From DATJPR01 sp963811705 (GTDB lineage Bacteria; Bacteroidota; Ignavibacteria; UBA10030; UBA6906), in NCBI GenBank assembly GCA_963811705.1, contig CAWESL010000014.1, positions 28,793-92,792 of the forward strand: a stretch of DNA of 64,000 nucleotides. The letters run 5' to 3'. A program made the position numbers and the translations under genes. This document shows, one piece after another, positions 26,463 to 35,953 of this stretch. How positions within the stretch are numbered: position 1 is the first letter of the stretch; each line of letters opens with the position of its first letter. The notes below the pieces were generated by a model. The model was not told the origin of the DNA. It searched no databases and was given only the letters and a program-made list of their open reading frames with translations.

Positions 26463-28661
26463 ATGCGTCTTCTTCAACGAATTTCCATCGTCGGCGCCGT
26501 TCTGCTCGCGGTTCCGCCTGTCTTCGCGCAACCGCCGCAGAGAGTCCCCTACAATCACCAGCAGCTGTTCCTCAACGGGGCCAACCTGGCGTGGTTGAGC
26601 TTCGCGAATGATATCGGCCCGGGTCAGACCGACACCGCGACGCTCGGCACGATCCTTCTTCAAATGCACGATCACGGCGGGAATGCTCTCCGGTGGTGGC
26701 TGCACACCAACGGCACCGGGACGCCGCAGTACAACGACACCGGACTGGTGATCGGCCCCGGGACCAACGCGATCGCGAACCTGCGACATTCTCTCGATAT
26801 CGCATGGCAGCGCGAAGTCGGCGTCGTGCTTTGTCTCTGGTCGTTCGACATGTTGCGGAGCAATCTCGATCCGACGGTGCTGAACAACAACGTTCTGCTC
26901 CTGAACGATACGAACTACACACGCGCCTATATCGACAACGCCCTCATTCCGATGGTCGACTCGCTGAAAGGTCACCCTGCAATTATCGGATGGGAGATCT
27001 TCAATGAACCGGAAGGGATGAGCAACGAATTTGGCTGGAGCGGGATCAATCACGTGCCCATGGCGACGATCCAGCGGTTCATCAACCTGTGCGCCGGAGC
27101 GATCCATCGGACGGACACCACGGCACTTGTGACCAGCGGATCGTGGAGCTTCAAGGCGCTCACGGATGTCCCGGTGGCAATGGTGCAGAGCAAAGGATCG
27201 AATGCTCCGCCCCTCACGGCGATGGAGCAACAGGCCCTTGCGGCAAGGATCAAAGCCCGATATGATCTGCCGATGACGACGGACCAGATCATCCGGCACC
27301 TTGAAGAAGTGGCGGGCCTCAACAACTTCAACTACTACGCCGACGATCGTCTCGTCGCGGCCGGAGGAGATCCGGACGGCAAGCTCGATTTCTACTCCGT
27401 CCATTACTACTATGGAATCGACCCGTCGCACCCGACTTCAATTTCGCCGTTCAATCATCCGATGCTCACGTGGGGGCTGTTGAAGCCGCTTGTCGTGGCG
27501 GAGTTCGCCATGGGCGACAGCGCGAAGCTCGGGTTGGGCAGAGCGGCGATGTTCGACACGCTCTATCATACCGGATACGCGGGGGCCCTTCCGTGGTCCT
27601 GGACCGATCCTGCATTCTCGTCGCAATCGGATATGCTTGCGGGTATGCAGTACATGTGGAACAACCATCGCGCAGACGTCGATGTCCAGGGCGTTGGTCA
27701 ATACTGGCCGAACATCAGCATTGTCAGTCCGCCGAACGATACGACGTTTGCCGACAGTGCATCCGTTCCTGTCGTCGCGGCGGTCTCCGACAGCGGAGGC
27801 CGCGTGGTGTCCGTGAAGTTCTATGCGGACACCCTGTTGATCGGAGAGGCGGTGTCCACCCCGTTCACAATCACCTGGGGGCATCCGCCCGCAGGACAAT
27901 ATTCGTTGACCGCCGTTGCCGTCGACAGCGTGGGTCACTTCCGGACCTCGAATGCGGTTCGCATTACCGTCGGGATTCCCCCGATGACCAAGCTCGAGGC
28001 TGAAGGGGCGGCGCGATCGGGCTCGGGGATGACAATCAAGAGCGATGCCTCGGCGAGCGGGGGCTCGTATGTCGACATGGCGACCCAAACAGGGACGGTA
28101 ACGTGGACGTTTTCCAATGTCAACGCGGCGGGTCCATACCCGATCGCATTCGGGTTCAAACTGGCCTACGCGTCGCCGAAAGACCAGTATGTGAATGTGA
28201 ACGGCGTTCGCGCGGATACGGTGGATTTCGCGGCTGCCTCAGGGAGCACCTGGCTCCAGAAGACGATTACGGTGAACCTGAACCATGGGACCAATACGGT
28301 CCAGATGGAGTTGTACTGGGGATGGATGTATCTCGACTACCTGGCCGTTCCGACGAACGTCCTGACCTCGGTCGCGGGCCGGTCCGAAGGGGCGCCGATT
28401 GCCTTTGGGCTGGATCAGAACTATCCGAATCCGTTTAATCCGAAAACAGTGATCAGTGGACAGTGGACAGTGAACAGTGATGTTCGGCTGGAAGTATTCG
28501 ACATCCTCGGTCGCAAAGTGGCAACCCTCGCCAATGGCAGTTACCCCTCGGGGAAATATACGTTTGTCTTTGACGGGACGAACCTTGCTAGTGGCGTGTA
28601 CTTTTATAGACTCACCGCAGGCTCGTACTCTGGTATGCGGAAGATGCTATTGATCCGCTGA
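26463..28661 (+). CDS. Multidomain GH5-like endoglycanase (probable mannanase) with Ig, CBM35 and T9SS domains
   Basis: This is a 732-residue secreted enzyme: signal peptide 1-22; GH5-type catalytic barrel about 35-400, with acid/base E182 in WEIFNEPEGM and nucleophile E347 in VVAEFAMGDS; a bacterial Ig-like domain about 418-505 (SPPNDTTFADSASVPV); a CBM35-like module about 508-633 (LEAEGAARSGSG, MELYWGWMYLDYLAV); and a T9SS sorting domain from about 650 (FGLDQNYPNPFNPKT). CBM35 and the barrel resemble bacterial beta-mannanases, but the substrate is inferred. AAAGGAG precedes the start. The codons for ISGQWTVNSD in the sorting domain coincide with a heptanucleotide repeat. It is last in the operon. 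Confidence 0.85.
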   Translation: MRLLQRISIVGAVLLAVPPVFAQPPQRVPYNHQQLFLNGANLAWLSFANDIGPGQTDTATLGTILLQMHDHGGNALRWWLHTNGTGTPQYNDTGLVIGPGTNAIANLRHSLDIAWQREVGVVLCLWSFDMLRSNLDPTVLNNNVLLLNDTNYTRAYIDNALIPMVDSLKGHPAIIGWEIFNEPEGMSNEFGWSGINHVPMATIQRFINLCAGAIHRTDTTALVTSGSWSFKALTDVPVAMVQSKGSNAPPLTAMEQQALAARIKARYDLPMTTDQIIRHLEEVAGLNNFNYYADDRLVAAGGDPDGKLDFYSVHYYYGIDPSHPTSISPFNHPMLTWGLLKPLVVAEFAMGDSAKLGLGRAAMFDTLYHTGYAGALPWSWTDPAFSSQSDMLAGMQYMWNNHRADVDVQGVGQYWPNISIVSPPNDTTFADSASVPVVAAVSDSGGRVVSVKFYADTLLIGEAVSTPFTITWGHPPAGQYSLTAVAVDSVGHFRTSNAVRITVGIPPMTKLEAEGAARSGSGMTIKSDASASGGSYVDMATQTGTVTWTFSNVNAAGPYPIAFGFKLAYASPKDQYVNVNGVRADTVDFAAASGSTWLQKTITVNLNHGTNTVQMELYWGWMYLDYLAVPTNVLTSVAGRSEGAPIAFGLDQNYPNPFNPKTVISGQWTVNSDVRLEVFDILGRKVATLANGSYPSGKYTFVFDGTNLASGVYFYRLTAGSYSGMRKMLLIR
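28447..28481 (+). repeat. Heptanucleotide repeat (5 units) inside the GH5 gene
   Basis: CAGTGAT CAGTGGA CAGTGGA CAGTGAA CAGTGAT lies in the reading frame of the T9SS sorting domain and encodes the SGQWTVNSD stretch. The repeat does not disturb the domain length. Confidence 0.7.
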
Positions 28662-29053
28662 AAGAGACCAGCCTACAGAGAGCAGCCGACAGCGGACAGC
28701 TGACAGTGGACAGTCAGGCGTGATCCATGAGGATCGTTCCTGCTGTCTGCTGCCACGCGATTGAATTCCATCTTCACGCCTCACCAGCGCCATGCTAATA
28801 TTGCGCAGCTGGCCGTTCTCCCTCTTCCCCCCTGATGTCCCCGTGCAGTGCCCCGCATCGACTTCACCAAATCGCCCATAGCAGCAATTAAAGTGGCTCA
28901 AATCCGTGTGGTTACCGAAAGTCGTTAATTTCCAACAAATTTCCGTGAATTGACCCCGTGGCATGGGATTTGCAAAATTTCTTTGTATTTGCATATCCGA
29001 GGCGCTGGGTATTCCAGCGAATTCAAGTCCGTTTTCTCAGGAAAGAGTCGCTC
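28662..29053. other. Intergenic region before the second chemoreceptor
   Basis: Beyond the heptad array there is no gene. A possible promoter, TTGACC at 28950-28955 with CAAAAT 17 bases on, would give a leader of about 70 bases. An AT-rich stretch (AAAATTTCTTTGTATTTGCA) marks the start of the transcription unit. Confidence 0.4.
28673..28721 (+). repeat. Degenerate heptanucleotide repeat array just after the GH5 gene
   Basis: The phased units are CTACAGA GAGCAGC CGACAGC GGACAGC TGACAGT GGACAGT CAGGCGT. It begins 12 bases after the GH5 stop codon, and the last units match the repeat inside that gene. Confidence 0.65.
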
Positions 29054-32000
29054 ATGAAGCTGACAATTCGCGTTCTTCGTCTTGTGAAGGCTATCGAGAA
29101 GAGCATCCTCTGGAAGTTCATGACCCCCGCTTTGCTGATTATCGCTCTGGTCATGCTCGTCGCGGGTTGGTTGCTTTCGGACTACATCGAGAATTCGCTC
29201 AAGAGGCAAGCCGAAGATCAGATCGATGCAGAGCTTCGATTGAGCGAGTCCATCCTGAACACATCGAACATGTTGCTCGATGAGCAGATTCATTCCGGGC
29301 TGCATGTTCTTCAGAGCGAAGCACAGCGCATTGGCCCGCCCTCCCTCGGTCCGACTGTGCAGGTTGGCAGCGAGCTCGTTCCGAATCTTCTGCTTGGCGG
29401 AAAACCTCAGGCGAACAATTTTGTCCTGGTCGACAAGGTCAAATCGCTCATGGGCGGCTCTGCAACGCTTTTCGTCCGAAGGGGAATGGACTTTATCCGT
29501 TTGTCGACCAACGTTCAGAAGAACGACGGCAGTCGCGCGATCGGGACCAAGCTCGACCCCACGGGAAAAGCGATCGCCGCCATCAATGAGGGGCGGGAGT
29601 ATTTTGGGATTGCGGATATCCTCGGGCAGGCTTCGATCACGGGATATTCCCCTATGCGCGATGCCCAGGGGCGGACCATCGGCGTATGGTTTACCGGTTT
29701 TCCGATCTCCACGCTGAAATCGTTGGAGGAAACTGTCGCGAAGGCGCACGTCCTGGAATCAGGATTTGTCGCGGTATTGGATGATAAAGGCAAGATCCGG
29801 TTCAAGTCAGACCGTGTGTCCGACGAAACGGCTGCAGCGATCATCGGGAAAACGGATCCCGCACTTTCCTCGCAGTGGGTGGTCACGTCGCGGCCGTTTT
29901 CTCCGTGGGGATACACGGTGGTTGCGGCGCACAGGCCGGGGGAAATCGCCGCACACGTGCGTCAGAGTGAATTTGTCGTCCTCGCCATAGCGCTTTTCGC
30001 GGGATCTCTTCTGGGCGGTGTGATTTTCTTCATCACGAAACGCCTCATCGCGATTCCCATGAATCGTGCGGCGACAATGATGCGTGAGATCGGGAAGGGG
30101 CACCTCAAGTTGCGACTCTCCACAGGCACGTCCGATGAAATCGGAGTCCTGAGCAACGCGATGGACGCGTTTGCCGAAGATCTGCAGCAGGGCGTGGTGA
30201 AAACGCTGCGCGACGTGGCTGCAGGGGATTTGTCGGGAAGCATTGCCGTTCAGGACCACGATGATGAGATCCGGCCCGCGTTAAACAGCGTCGTTCGATC
30301 GCTGAACGGTCTGGTCTCGGAGGCATCGGCGCTCTCCCGCAATGCCGTCTCGGGCAACCTCGCGGCGCGGGGGAACCCGGACAATTTCAAGGGTGGTTAC
30401 CGGGAGATCATCAGCGGATTCAACGAAACGCTCGACGCGGTGATCGGTCCGTTGAACACCGCCGCGACGTACGTCGAACGGATCAGTAAGGGTGAAATCC
30501 CGCCGAAGATCAAGGACGACTTTAAGGGGGATTTCAACACGATCAAGTCCAACCTGAACCAGTGCATCGAGGGACTGGGCGGACTTGTCGAATCGAATGC
30601 CGTCCTCCAAAAAGTTGCGATGAACGATCTGACCGGCAAGGTGGAAGGGGAGTATGTCGGAATCTTTGCCGAAGTAGCAGGTGCCACGAATCTTGTGCGG
30701 GAACGGCTTCTGCGCATGGTGGAAATCGCGAATAACACCGCGGCGGGAAATTACGCCGACGAGCTGCGAAAACTCAAAAGCATCGGACGGCACTCGGCCA
30801 ACGACGCTCTCGTCCCTGCGTTCATCAGGATGATGGAGGCGATCGACCGCCTGGTGACCGACACGCAAATCCTTTCGCGGGCGGGGACGGAAGGGCGACT
30901 TCAAACGCGGGCGGACGTTTCCCGGCACGAAGGAGAGTACCGCAAGGTGGTCCAGGGTGTCAATGATACCCTCGATGCCGTTATCGGGCCCTTGAACATG
31001 GCGGCGAAATACGTCGAGAGCATCAGCAGGGGAGAAATCCCTCCGGCGATCACCGAGCAGTTCAACGGGGACTTCAATACCATCAAGGCAAATCTGAACA
31101 CGTGCATCATCGCCATCACGCGCCTGGTCGAAGACTCCCGCCTCCTGTCCCGGGCCGCCGTCGAAGGGCGAGTTGCAACCCGCGCGGATGCCACACGACA
31201 TCTTGGCGAATTTCAGGCGATCGTCGTGGGAGTGAATGAGACGCTTGACACGCTGCTGCGTCCGATTGAAGAGGGGTCGCGGGTTCTGGCGGAAATGGCC
31301 GGGGGAGATCTCACGGCACGGGTTTCCGGAGAGTACTCCGGCGACCATCAGAAGCTGAAGGCAAGCATCAACACGGTTGCCGAGTCGCTCCAACGCGCAT
31401 TAGCGGATGTCTCCGGCGCTGTCGGGGCGACGTCGAGCGCGGCGACCCAGATCAGCTCGAGCACCGAGGAACTCGCGGCCGGGGCGATGGAGCAGACGAG
31501 CCAGACGCAGGAAGTGGTCAATGCGGTCGAAGAAATGTCCAAGACCATCCTGGAGAATTCGAAGAATGCCCGGGAGGCCGCGGTGACCGCAAAACGCTCG
31601 CGCGAATCGGTGGAGCACGGCGAAAAAGTGGTCGAGGAAACCATCACCCGAATGAAGAGAATCGGCCAGGTCGTCGCCCATTCGGCGCAAACAGTTAAGG
31701 AGCTCGGGGTATCCAGCAATCAAATCGGCGAAATCGTCAGCGTCATTGACGACATCGCCGATCAAACCAACCTGCTCGCACTCAATGCGGCGATCGAAGC
31801 CGCGCGGGCGGGAGACCAGGGACGGGGCTTCGCGGTGGTGGCCGATGAAGTCCGGAAGCTCTCAGAGCGGACGACGAAGGCGACCAAGGAGATCGCTACG
31901 ATGATCAAGCGCATCCAGACCGATACCGCGGGCGCAGTCGCGTCGATGATGGAAGGGACGAAAGAAGTCGAAACCGGCATCATGCTCGCCGACAAATCCG

Positions 32001-32350
32001 GCGAGTCGCTTCGCGAAATTGTTGACGTGATCGAACGCGTGACGGACATGGTAACGCAGATCGCCGCCGCAAGCGAGCAACAATCGAAGGGAAGCGAAAT
32101 CATCAGCCAGAACGTGGAAGCCATCAGTTCGGTCACCGCGCAGGCAGCCACCGGGACACAGCAGATCGCCCGGGCGGCGGAAGACCTGAACCGCCTGACG
32201 GAGAACCTGGAAACCCTCGTCAGCAAGTTCACGATTGCTGAAGGCCCGGCGCGCTCCTCGCCCCATGCCTTGCCGTCGCCCGAGAAGGGGCGTCCGGCGG
32301 TGAGGGCGAACGGAAGCTTGCCGCCGATGTCCGTCGAGAGGGAGCGCTAA
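29054..32350 (+). CDS. Methyl-accepting chemotaxis protein with double-Cache sensor
   Basis: This is a 1098-residue chemoreceptor. TM1 is about 18-42. The periplasmic sensor is of the Cache3/Cache2-fusion type (SATLFVRRGMDFIRLSTNV; GREYFGIADILGQASITGY). TM2 is about 307-328, followed by a long chain of HAMP-like repeats (GVNDTLDAVIGPLN, GDFNTIK(S/A)NLN), then the signalling hairpin with ADQTNLLALNAAIEAARAGD. ATG 29054 has AGGAAAGAG upstream; the extra 32 codons before it are unsupported. The tail contains AVRANGSL, nearly the same as the end of the chemoreceptor at 14.5 kb. It is convergent with the tricorn gene, sharing CTAA at the stops. It probably senses small organic molecules. Confidence 0.93.
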   Translation: MKLTIRVLRLVKAIEKSILWKFMTPALLIIALVMLVAGWLLSDYIENSLKRQAEDQIDAELRLSESILNTSNMLLDEQIHSGLHVLQSEAQRIGPPSLGPTVQVGSELVPNLLLGGKPQANNFVLVDKVKSLMGGSATLFVRRGMDFIRLSTNVQKNDGSRAIGTKLDPTGKAIAAINEGREYFGIADILGQASITGYSPMRDAQGRTIGVWFTGFPISTLKSLEETVAKAHVLESGFVAVLDDKGKIRFKSDRVSDETAAAIIGKTDPALSSQWVVTSRPFSPWGYTVVAAHRPGEIAAHVRQSEFVVLAIALFAGSLLGGVIFFITKRLIAIPMNRAATMMREIGKGHLKLRLSTGTSDEIGVLSNAMDAFAEDLQQGVVKTLRDVAAGDLSGSIAVQDHDDEIRPALNSVVRSLNGLVSEASALSRNAVSGNLAARGNPDNFKGGYREIISGFNETLDAVIGPLNTAATYVERISKGEIPPKIKDDFKGDFNTIKSNLNQCIEGLGGLVESNAVLQKVAMNDLTGKVEGEYVGIFAEVAGATNLVRERLLRMVEIANNTAAGNYADELRKLKSIGRHSANDALVPAFIRMMEAIDRLVTDTQILSRAGTEGRLQTRADVSRHEGEYRKVVQGVNDTLDAVIGPLNMAAKYVESISRGEIPPAITEQFNGDFNTIKANLNTCIIAITRLVEDSRLLSRAAVEGRVATRADATRHLGEFQAIVVGVNETLDTLLRPIEEGSRVLAEMAGGDLTARVSGEYSGDHQKLKASINTVAESLQRALADVSGAVGATSSAATQISSSTEELAAGAMEQTSQTQEVVNAVEEMSKTILENSKNAREAAVTAKRSRESVEHGEKVVEETITRMKRIGQVVAHSAQTVKELGVSSNQIGEIVSVIDDIADQTNLLALNAAIEAARAGDQGRGFAVVADEVRKLSERTTKATKEIATMIKRIQTDTAGAVASMMEGTKEVETGIMLADKSGESLREIVDVIERVTDMVTQIAAASEQQSKGSEIISQNVEAISSVTAQAATGTQQIARAAEDLNRLTENLETLVSKFTIAEGPARSSPHALPSPEKGRPAVRANGSLPPMSVERER

Positions 32351-35300
32351 CGCGACTTGTCCGGGTACGGCGGGTGGCCTGGCAACTCTCTCGGCATCTT
32401 CGCGATTTCGGCCTTGATGAGTTCGATCGCTTTGTCGAGCTGCTGGTCGTCGCCGGCGTATTCTTTCGCCGGATCGTTGTCGACCACGTAGTCAGGATCG
32501 ACGCCGTGGCCTTCCATGATCCACTCTTTTCCTTCCGTGTCGTACCGCGAGAATTCCGGCCTGTTCAGATAACCGCCGTCAAGCAACGGAAGCGTGCCCC
32601 GTATTCCGACGACTCCTCCCCACGTCCTCTTTCCGACAAGCGGACCGAGATGGTATTTCTTGAAGCGATAGGCGACGATATCGCCGTCCGACGCCGAAAA
32701 CTCGTCGATGAGCATGACTTTCGGACCGAGAAGCATTCCCGTCGGGTCCAGCGACGGCGCGGTGTTCCGCGCGATGTCGATCATCGCAAGCTGTCTCCCC
32801 AGCCGTTCGATAATCTGCGGTGAGACGTTGCCGCCGCCGTTGCCGCGCACGTCGACGATCAGGCCGTTCTTGCCGAGTTGCGGATAATAATACTTGACGA
32901 AATCATTCAACCCGACCGAACCCATGTCCGGAATATGAACGTATCCCACGCGTCCGTCAGTCGCCTTCGTGACCTTCTCGATATTCTCCTCGACCCACTT
33001 GTAGTAGTAGAGGTCCTGCTCATCCCCCGTGGGGACCACGACCGTCTCGTGGCTGCCCTCGTCCTTCGGCTGGGCGTTCACGCGGAGCGTGACCTGCTTT
33101 CCCGCCGTGTTCACCAGCGATGCATAGATGTCCGGCATGCGGTTGGTCGGCATGCCGTTCACAGCCAGGATGTAGTCGCCGGCCTTGACGTTGACGCCCA
33201 TTTCGGTCAGGGGCGAACGGAGCGACGGATCCCAGTTCTGGCCCTTGAGGATTTCCGCGATCCGATAGTAACCCGAAGCCGGGTCGCGATCAAGCTTTGC
33301 GCCGAGAAGTCCCATCGGGATCCGCTGGGGTTTGGGATAGTCTCCTCCCCCGACGTACGAATGGCCGCTGTTGAGCTCCGCGATCATCTCGCCGATAATA
33401 TAGGTCAGGTCTGTGCGGTGGTTGACATACGGAAGAAGCGCGGCGTACTTTTTCCCGATCGCATCCCAATTCACCCCGTGCATATGCGGATCGAAATAGA
33501 AATCCCGCATCTGACGCCAGCACTCGTGGAAGATCTGGTTCCACTCCGCGTGGAGGTCGAGGTTGACCTTCATGTCGCCGAGATTCAACGGCTCCTTGAT
33601 TTCGACGCGTGATGAGGGGAGGTCGATGATCGCGTAGCTTTTTGCCTGGTTGACGAGCATCTTCTTCCCGTCGGCCGAAATCTCGAATCCGTTGATCTCT
33701 CCGAGCTCGGTTTCCTTCTGCTTGTCGAGTTCGTAGAGGAACAGTTTCGGCTTTTCGTCTTTGCTTCCGTTCCTGATGTAGTACACTTTGTCGCCGACCA
33801 CCTGGATGTTCCGATACGACGCGGGGGTGATCGGAAGGGATCCGATGCGCGTTTGGATGCCTCCGGTATCGACAGCGACCGTGATCGTCTTCACTTTCTC
33901 CTTCTCTTTTTTCTCGTCCGGTTTTTCGGGCTTCTTCTCCGCCGTCGCGATTTTCACTTCGTCGCTTTTCGGCGCAAAAGGAGAGGGGACGCTTTTGGCA
34001 AGTGCGACGAAATAGATTTTCGCGAGATCGCGATAGATGTGGTTCCACTCAAGCTGGCCGTAGGTCGGATTGAAACTCCGGTCCGAGACGAAGAAAAGGA
34101 ATTTCCCGTCGGAACTGAACGCGGGGGCAGAAGAATCGAACCATCCATCGGTGACGTCAACGGTGGCGCCGCTCTCGACCGAATACAATTCGATCTTGGT
34201 CATGACTTTTTCTTCCGGACGCGCGTAGGCGATCCACTTGCTGTCCGGCGACCAGCAGTAGTCGGAGAACTCCCAGGCGGTTGCCTGCGCGACGAGGGTC
34301 ACCTTCTTCGATTCAACGTCGACGAATTGGAGGCGGAGTTTCTTGTCCGCCCAGAGCAGTTTCTTGCTGTCCGGCGACCAGTAGATCTGATACTTGTACG
34401 TATCGGCGCCTTCGGTGATCTGTCGCGCTGTGCCGCTGCCGTCCTGGGGCGCAATCCAAATTTCATCCTCGCCGGTTGCATCCGAAATGTACGCGATCCA
34501 TCGACCGTCCGGGGACCACTTTGAGTCGCGTTCGTGAACGCCGGGCGTGGCAGTGAGATTGCGCGTATTGCCGTACTTCACAGGAACCGTAAACACATCG
34601 CCGCGAGCGCCGAAGAGAGCACGATTGCCGTCGGGAGCGATTTCGTAGTTGGTGATCTCGTTGCTCACGTCGCGCCAGCCGCCGCGACCGGAGTCGAAGT
34701 CTTCATCGATCGAGATCGGGACTTTCTGTGCCTGTTGCGTTGCGAAATCAAAGCGATAAAGGTAGCCCCCGTTCTCGAAGACGATGGCGCTGTCTCCCAT
34801 CGACGGAAACTTGATGTCGAAATCGACGAAATCCGTGAGTTTCGTCGTCGCCGTCGTCCCGAGATCGTACACGTACAGGTTCATCCGCTTGTTGGTGTCG
34901 CGATCCGAGACGAAGTAGATCTTGTTCCCGTTCCACATCGGGAACACATCCTGTGCGGGGTTGTTGGTGATGTCGGTCGTTGTCTTGGACTGGAAGTCGT
35001 AGATCCAGAGATCATCCGCCTGTCCTCCACGGTACCGTTTCCACGTCCGGAATTCCCTGAACACGCGGTTGTACGCCATCCTCTTGCCGTCGGGGGAGAA
35101 CGAACACCACGCTCCCCGCGGCAACGGAATTTGCACCGATGGTCCGCCTTCGGAGGGCACGACGAAAAGCTGACCCTTGAAGTCGTTCCATTCAATGCCG
35201 CGCGATCGATACACGATGTGCGAATCGTCCTGCCAGGTCATCACAATATTGTTCGGTCCCATCCGGTCGGAGACATCGTCCCGCCCGATCGTCGCGGTGT

Positions 35301-35616
35301 AGGTCAGACGCTTCGGAACCCCCCCCGCCGCCGGCATCGCGTACACCTCCGTGTTTCCGTCATATTGCGCCGTAAATGCAATGGTCTTCCCATCGGGAGA
35401 AAATCTGGGGAAGACCTCAAACCCGACGTCGTTGGTCAGTTTTCTTGCAACGCCGCCGTGGGACGGAACGGTGTACAGATTGCCGGCATACGTGAAGGCG
35501 ATCTGCTGACCATGAATGGCCGGGAACCTGAGCAGGCGGGCTTCCTGTTGCGCGAAGAGAGGGGAGCAGGCAAGCTGCAGGACGAGGAGGAGCAACAGGG
35601 GACGGGAGTGGCGCAT
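32347..35616 (-). CDS. Tricorn-like S41 protease with beta-propeller, secreted
   Basis: This 1089-residue protein starts with a signal peptide (1-23, CSPLFAQ), then WD40-like/PD40 propeller repeats (FPRFSPDGKTIAFTA, DSKWSPDGRWIAYISD, DYCWSPDSKWIAYARP). A Lys/Glu-rich linker, the tricorn core, a PDZ domain (LTEMGVNVKAGDYILAVNG) and the S41 catalytic domain follow, with S976 in EFSASDGD. A conserved ELNSGHSYVGGGD lies earlier in the core. Tricorn homologues cut oligopeptides to small peptides; the signal peptide puts this one in the periplasm or outside. The frame opens upstream at 35661, but ATG 35616 begins the signal peptide. Its end overlaps the chemoreceptor stop by three bases. Confidence 0.9.
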   Translation of the reverse strand: MRHSRPLLLLLVLQLACSPLFAQQEARLLRFPAIHGQQIAFTYAGNLYTVPSHGGVARKLTNDVGFEVFPRFSPDGKTIAFTAQYDGNTEVYAMPAAGGVPKRLTYTATIGRDDVSDRMGPNNIVMTWQDDSHIVYRSRGIEWNDFKGQLFVVPSEGGPSVQIPLPRGAWCSFSPDGKRMAYNRVFREFRTWKRYRGGQADDLWIYDFQSKTTTDITNNPAQDVFPMWNGNKIYFVSDRDTNKRMNLYVYDLGTTATTKLTDFVDFDIKFPSMGDSAIVFENGGYLYRFDFATQQAQKVPISIDEDFDSGRGGWRDVSNEITNYEIAPDGNRALFGARGDVFTVPVKYGNTRNLTATPGVHERDSKWSPDGRWIAYISDATGEDEIWIAPQDGSGTARQITEGADTYKYQIYWSPDSKKLLWADKKLRLQFVDVESKKVTLVAQATAWEFSDYCWSPDSKWIAYARPEEKVMTKIELYSVESGATVDVTDGWFDSSAPAFSSDGKFLFFVSDRSFNPTYGQLEWNHIYRDLAKIYFVALAKSVPSPFAPKSDEVKIATAEKKPEKPDEKKEKEKVKTITVAVDTGGIQTRIGSLPITPASYRNIQVVGDKVYYIRNGSKDEKPKLFLYELDKQKETELGEINGFEISADGKKMLVNQAKSYAIIDLPSSRVEIKEPLNLGDMKVNLDLHAEWNQIFHECWRQMRDFYFDPHMHGVNWDAIGKKYAALLPYVNHRTDLTYIIGEMIAELNSGHSYVGGGDYPKPQRIPMGLLGAKLDRDPASGYYRIAEILKGQNWDPSLRSPLTEMGVNVKAGDYILAVNGMPTNRMPDIYASLVNTAGKQVTLRVNAQPKDEGSHETVVVPTGDEQDLYYYKWVEENIEKVTKATDGRVGYVHIPDMGSVGLNDFVKYYYPQLGKNGLIVDVRGNGGGNVSPQIIERLGRQLAMIDIARNTAPSLDPTGMLLGPKVMLIDEFSASDGDIVAYRFKKYHLGPLVGKRTWGGVVGIRGTLPLLDGGYLNRPEFSRYDTEGKEWIMEGHGVDPDYVVDNDPAKEYAGDDQQLDKAIELIKAEIAKMPRELPGHPPYPDKSR

Positions 35617-35659
35617 GGTAGAGATACCGGATGTGAGACAGGCGTTTGCTGAGGAGTAC

Positions 35660-35688
35660 ATACTACTAAAACCCGATCACCGGTTCCA
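35660..35688 (-). promoter_or_regulatory. Possible promoter of the tricorn gene
   Basis: On the minus strand TGGAAC, a 17-base spacer and TAGTAT lie about 44 bases before the start codon. The -35 box is weak. Confidence 0.3.
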
Positions 35689-35713
35689 CTATTTTTTCCG
35701 CTTTCCTTCCCCG

Positions 35714-35953
35714 TCACACCTGCGGTCTCACCAACGGTCTGACGAACGCATTGCGGATCGCTCTGGCTTTGTCGGCATTTCCTGCCGCCGCGCAGGCCTC
35801 AGAGAGCCGGCACAGATTCAGGATGTTCCGGAGGTTCGACGGTTCGAGTTCCGATACCTCGGTGTCGGACTTTTTCCGCGCCCTTGCTTCGAATTTCGTC
35901 GAGCATGCTTCGGCTGAAGCAAGGTCGTTTTTCCTCGGAACGACCTTGGTCAT
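35714..35953 (-). CDS. Small basic hypothetical protein, 79 residues
   Basis: ATG 35953 is preceded by AAAGGAG at ideal spacing, which is the main reason for calling it. The product (MTKVVPRKNDLASAEACSTK at its start) is rich in Ala, Lys and Arg, mostly helical by appearance, and ends with RNAFVRPLVRPQV. The central LRNILNLCRLSEACAAAGNADKAR-like part, described here by composition only, resembles a single TPR-like helical pair. I do not recognise a family. It lies upstream of the tricorn gene on the same strand, separated by 97 bases. It has no signal peptide or membrane segment, so it is probably cytoplasmic. Confidence 0.5.
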   Translation of the reverse strand: MTKVVPRKNDLASAEACSTKFEARARKKSDTEVSELEPSNLRNILNLCRLSEACAAAGNADKARAIRNAFVRPLVRPQV

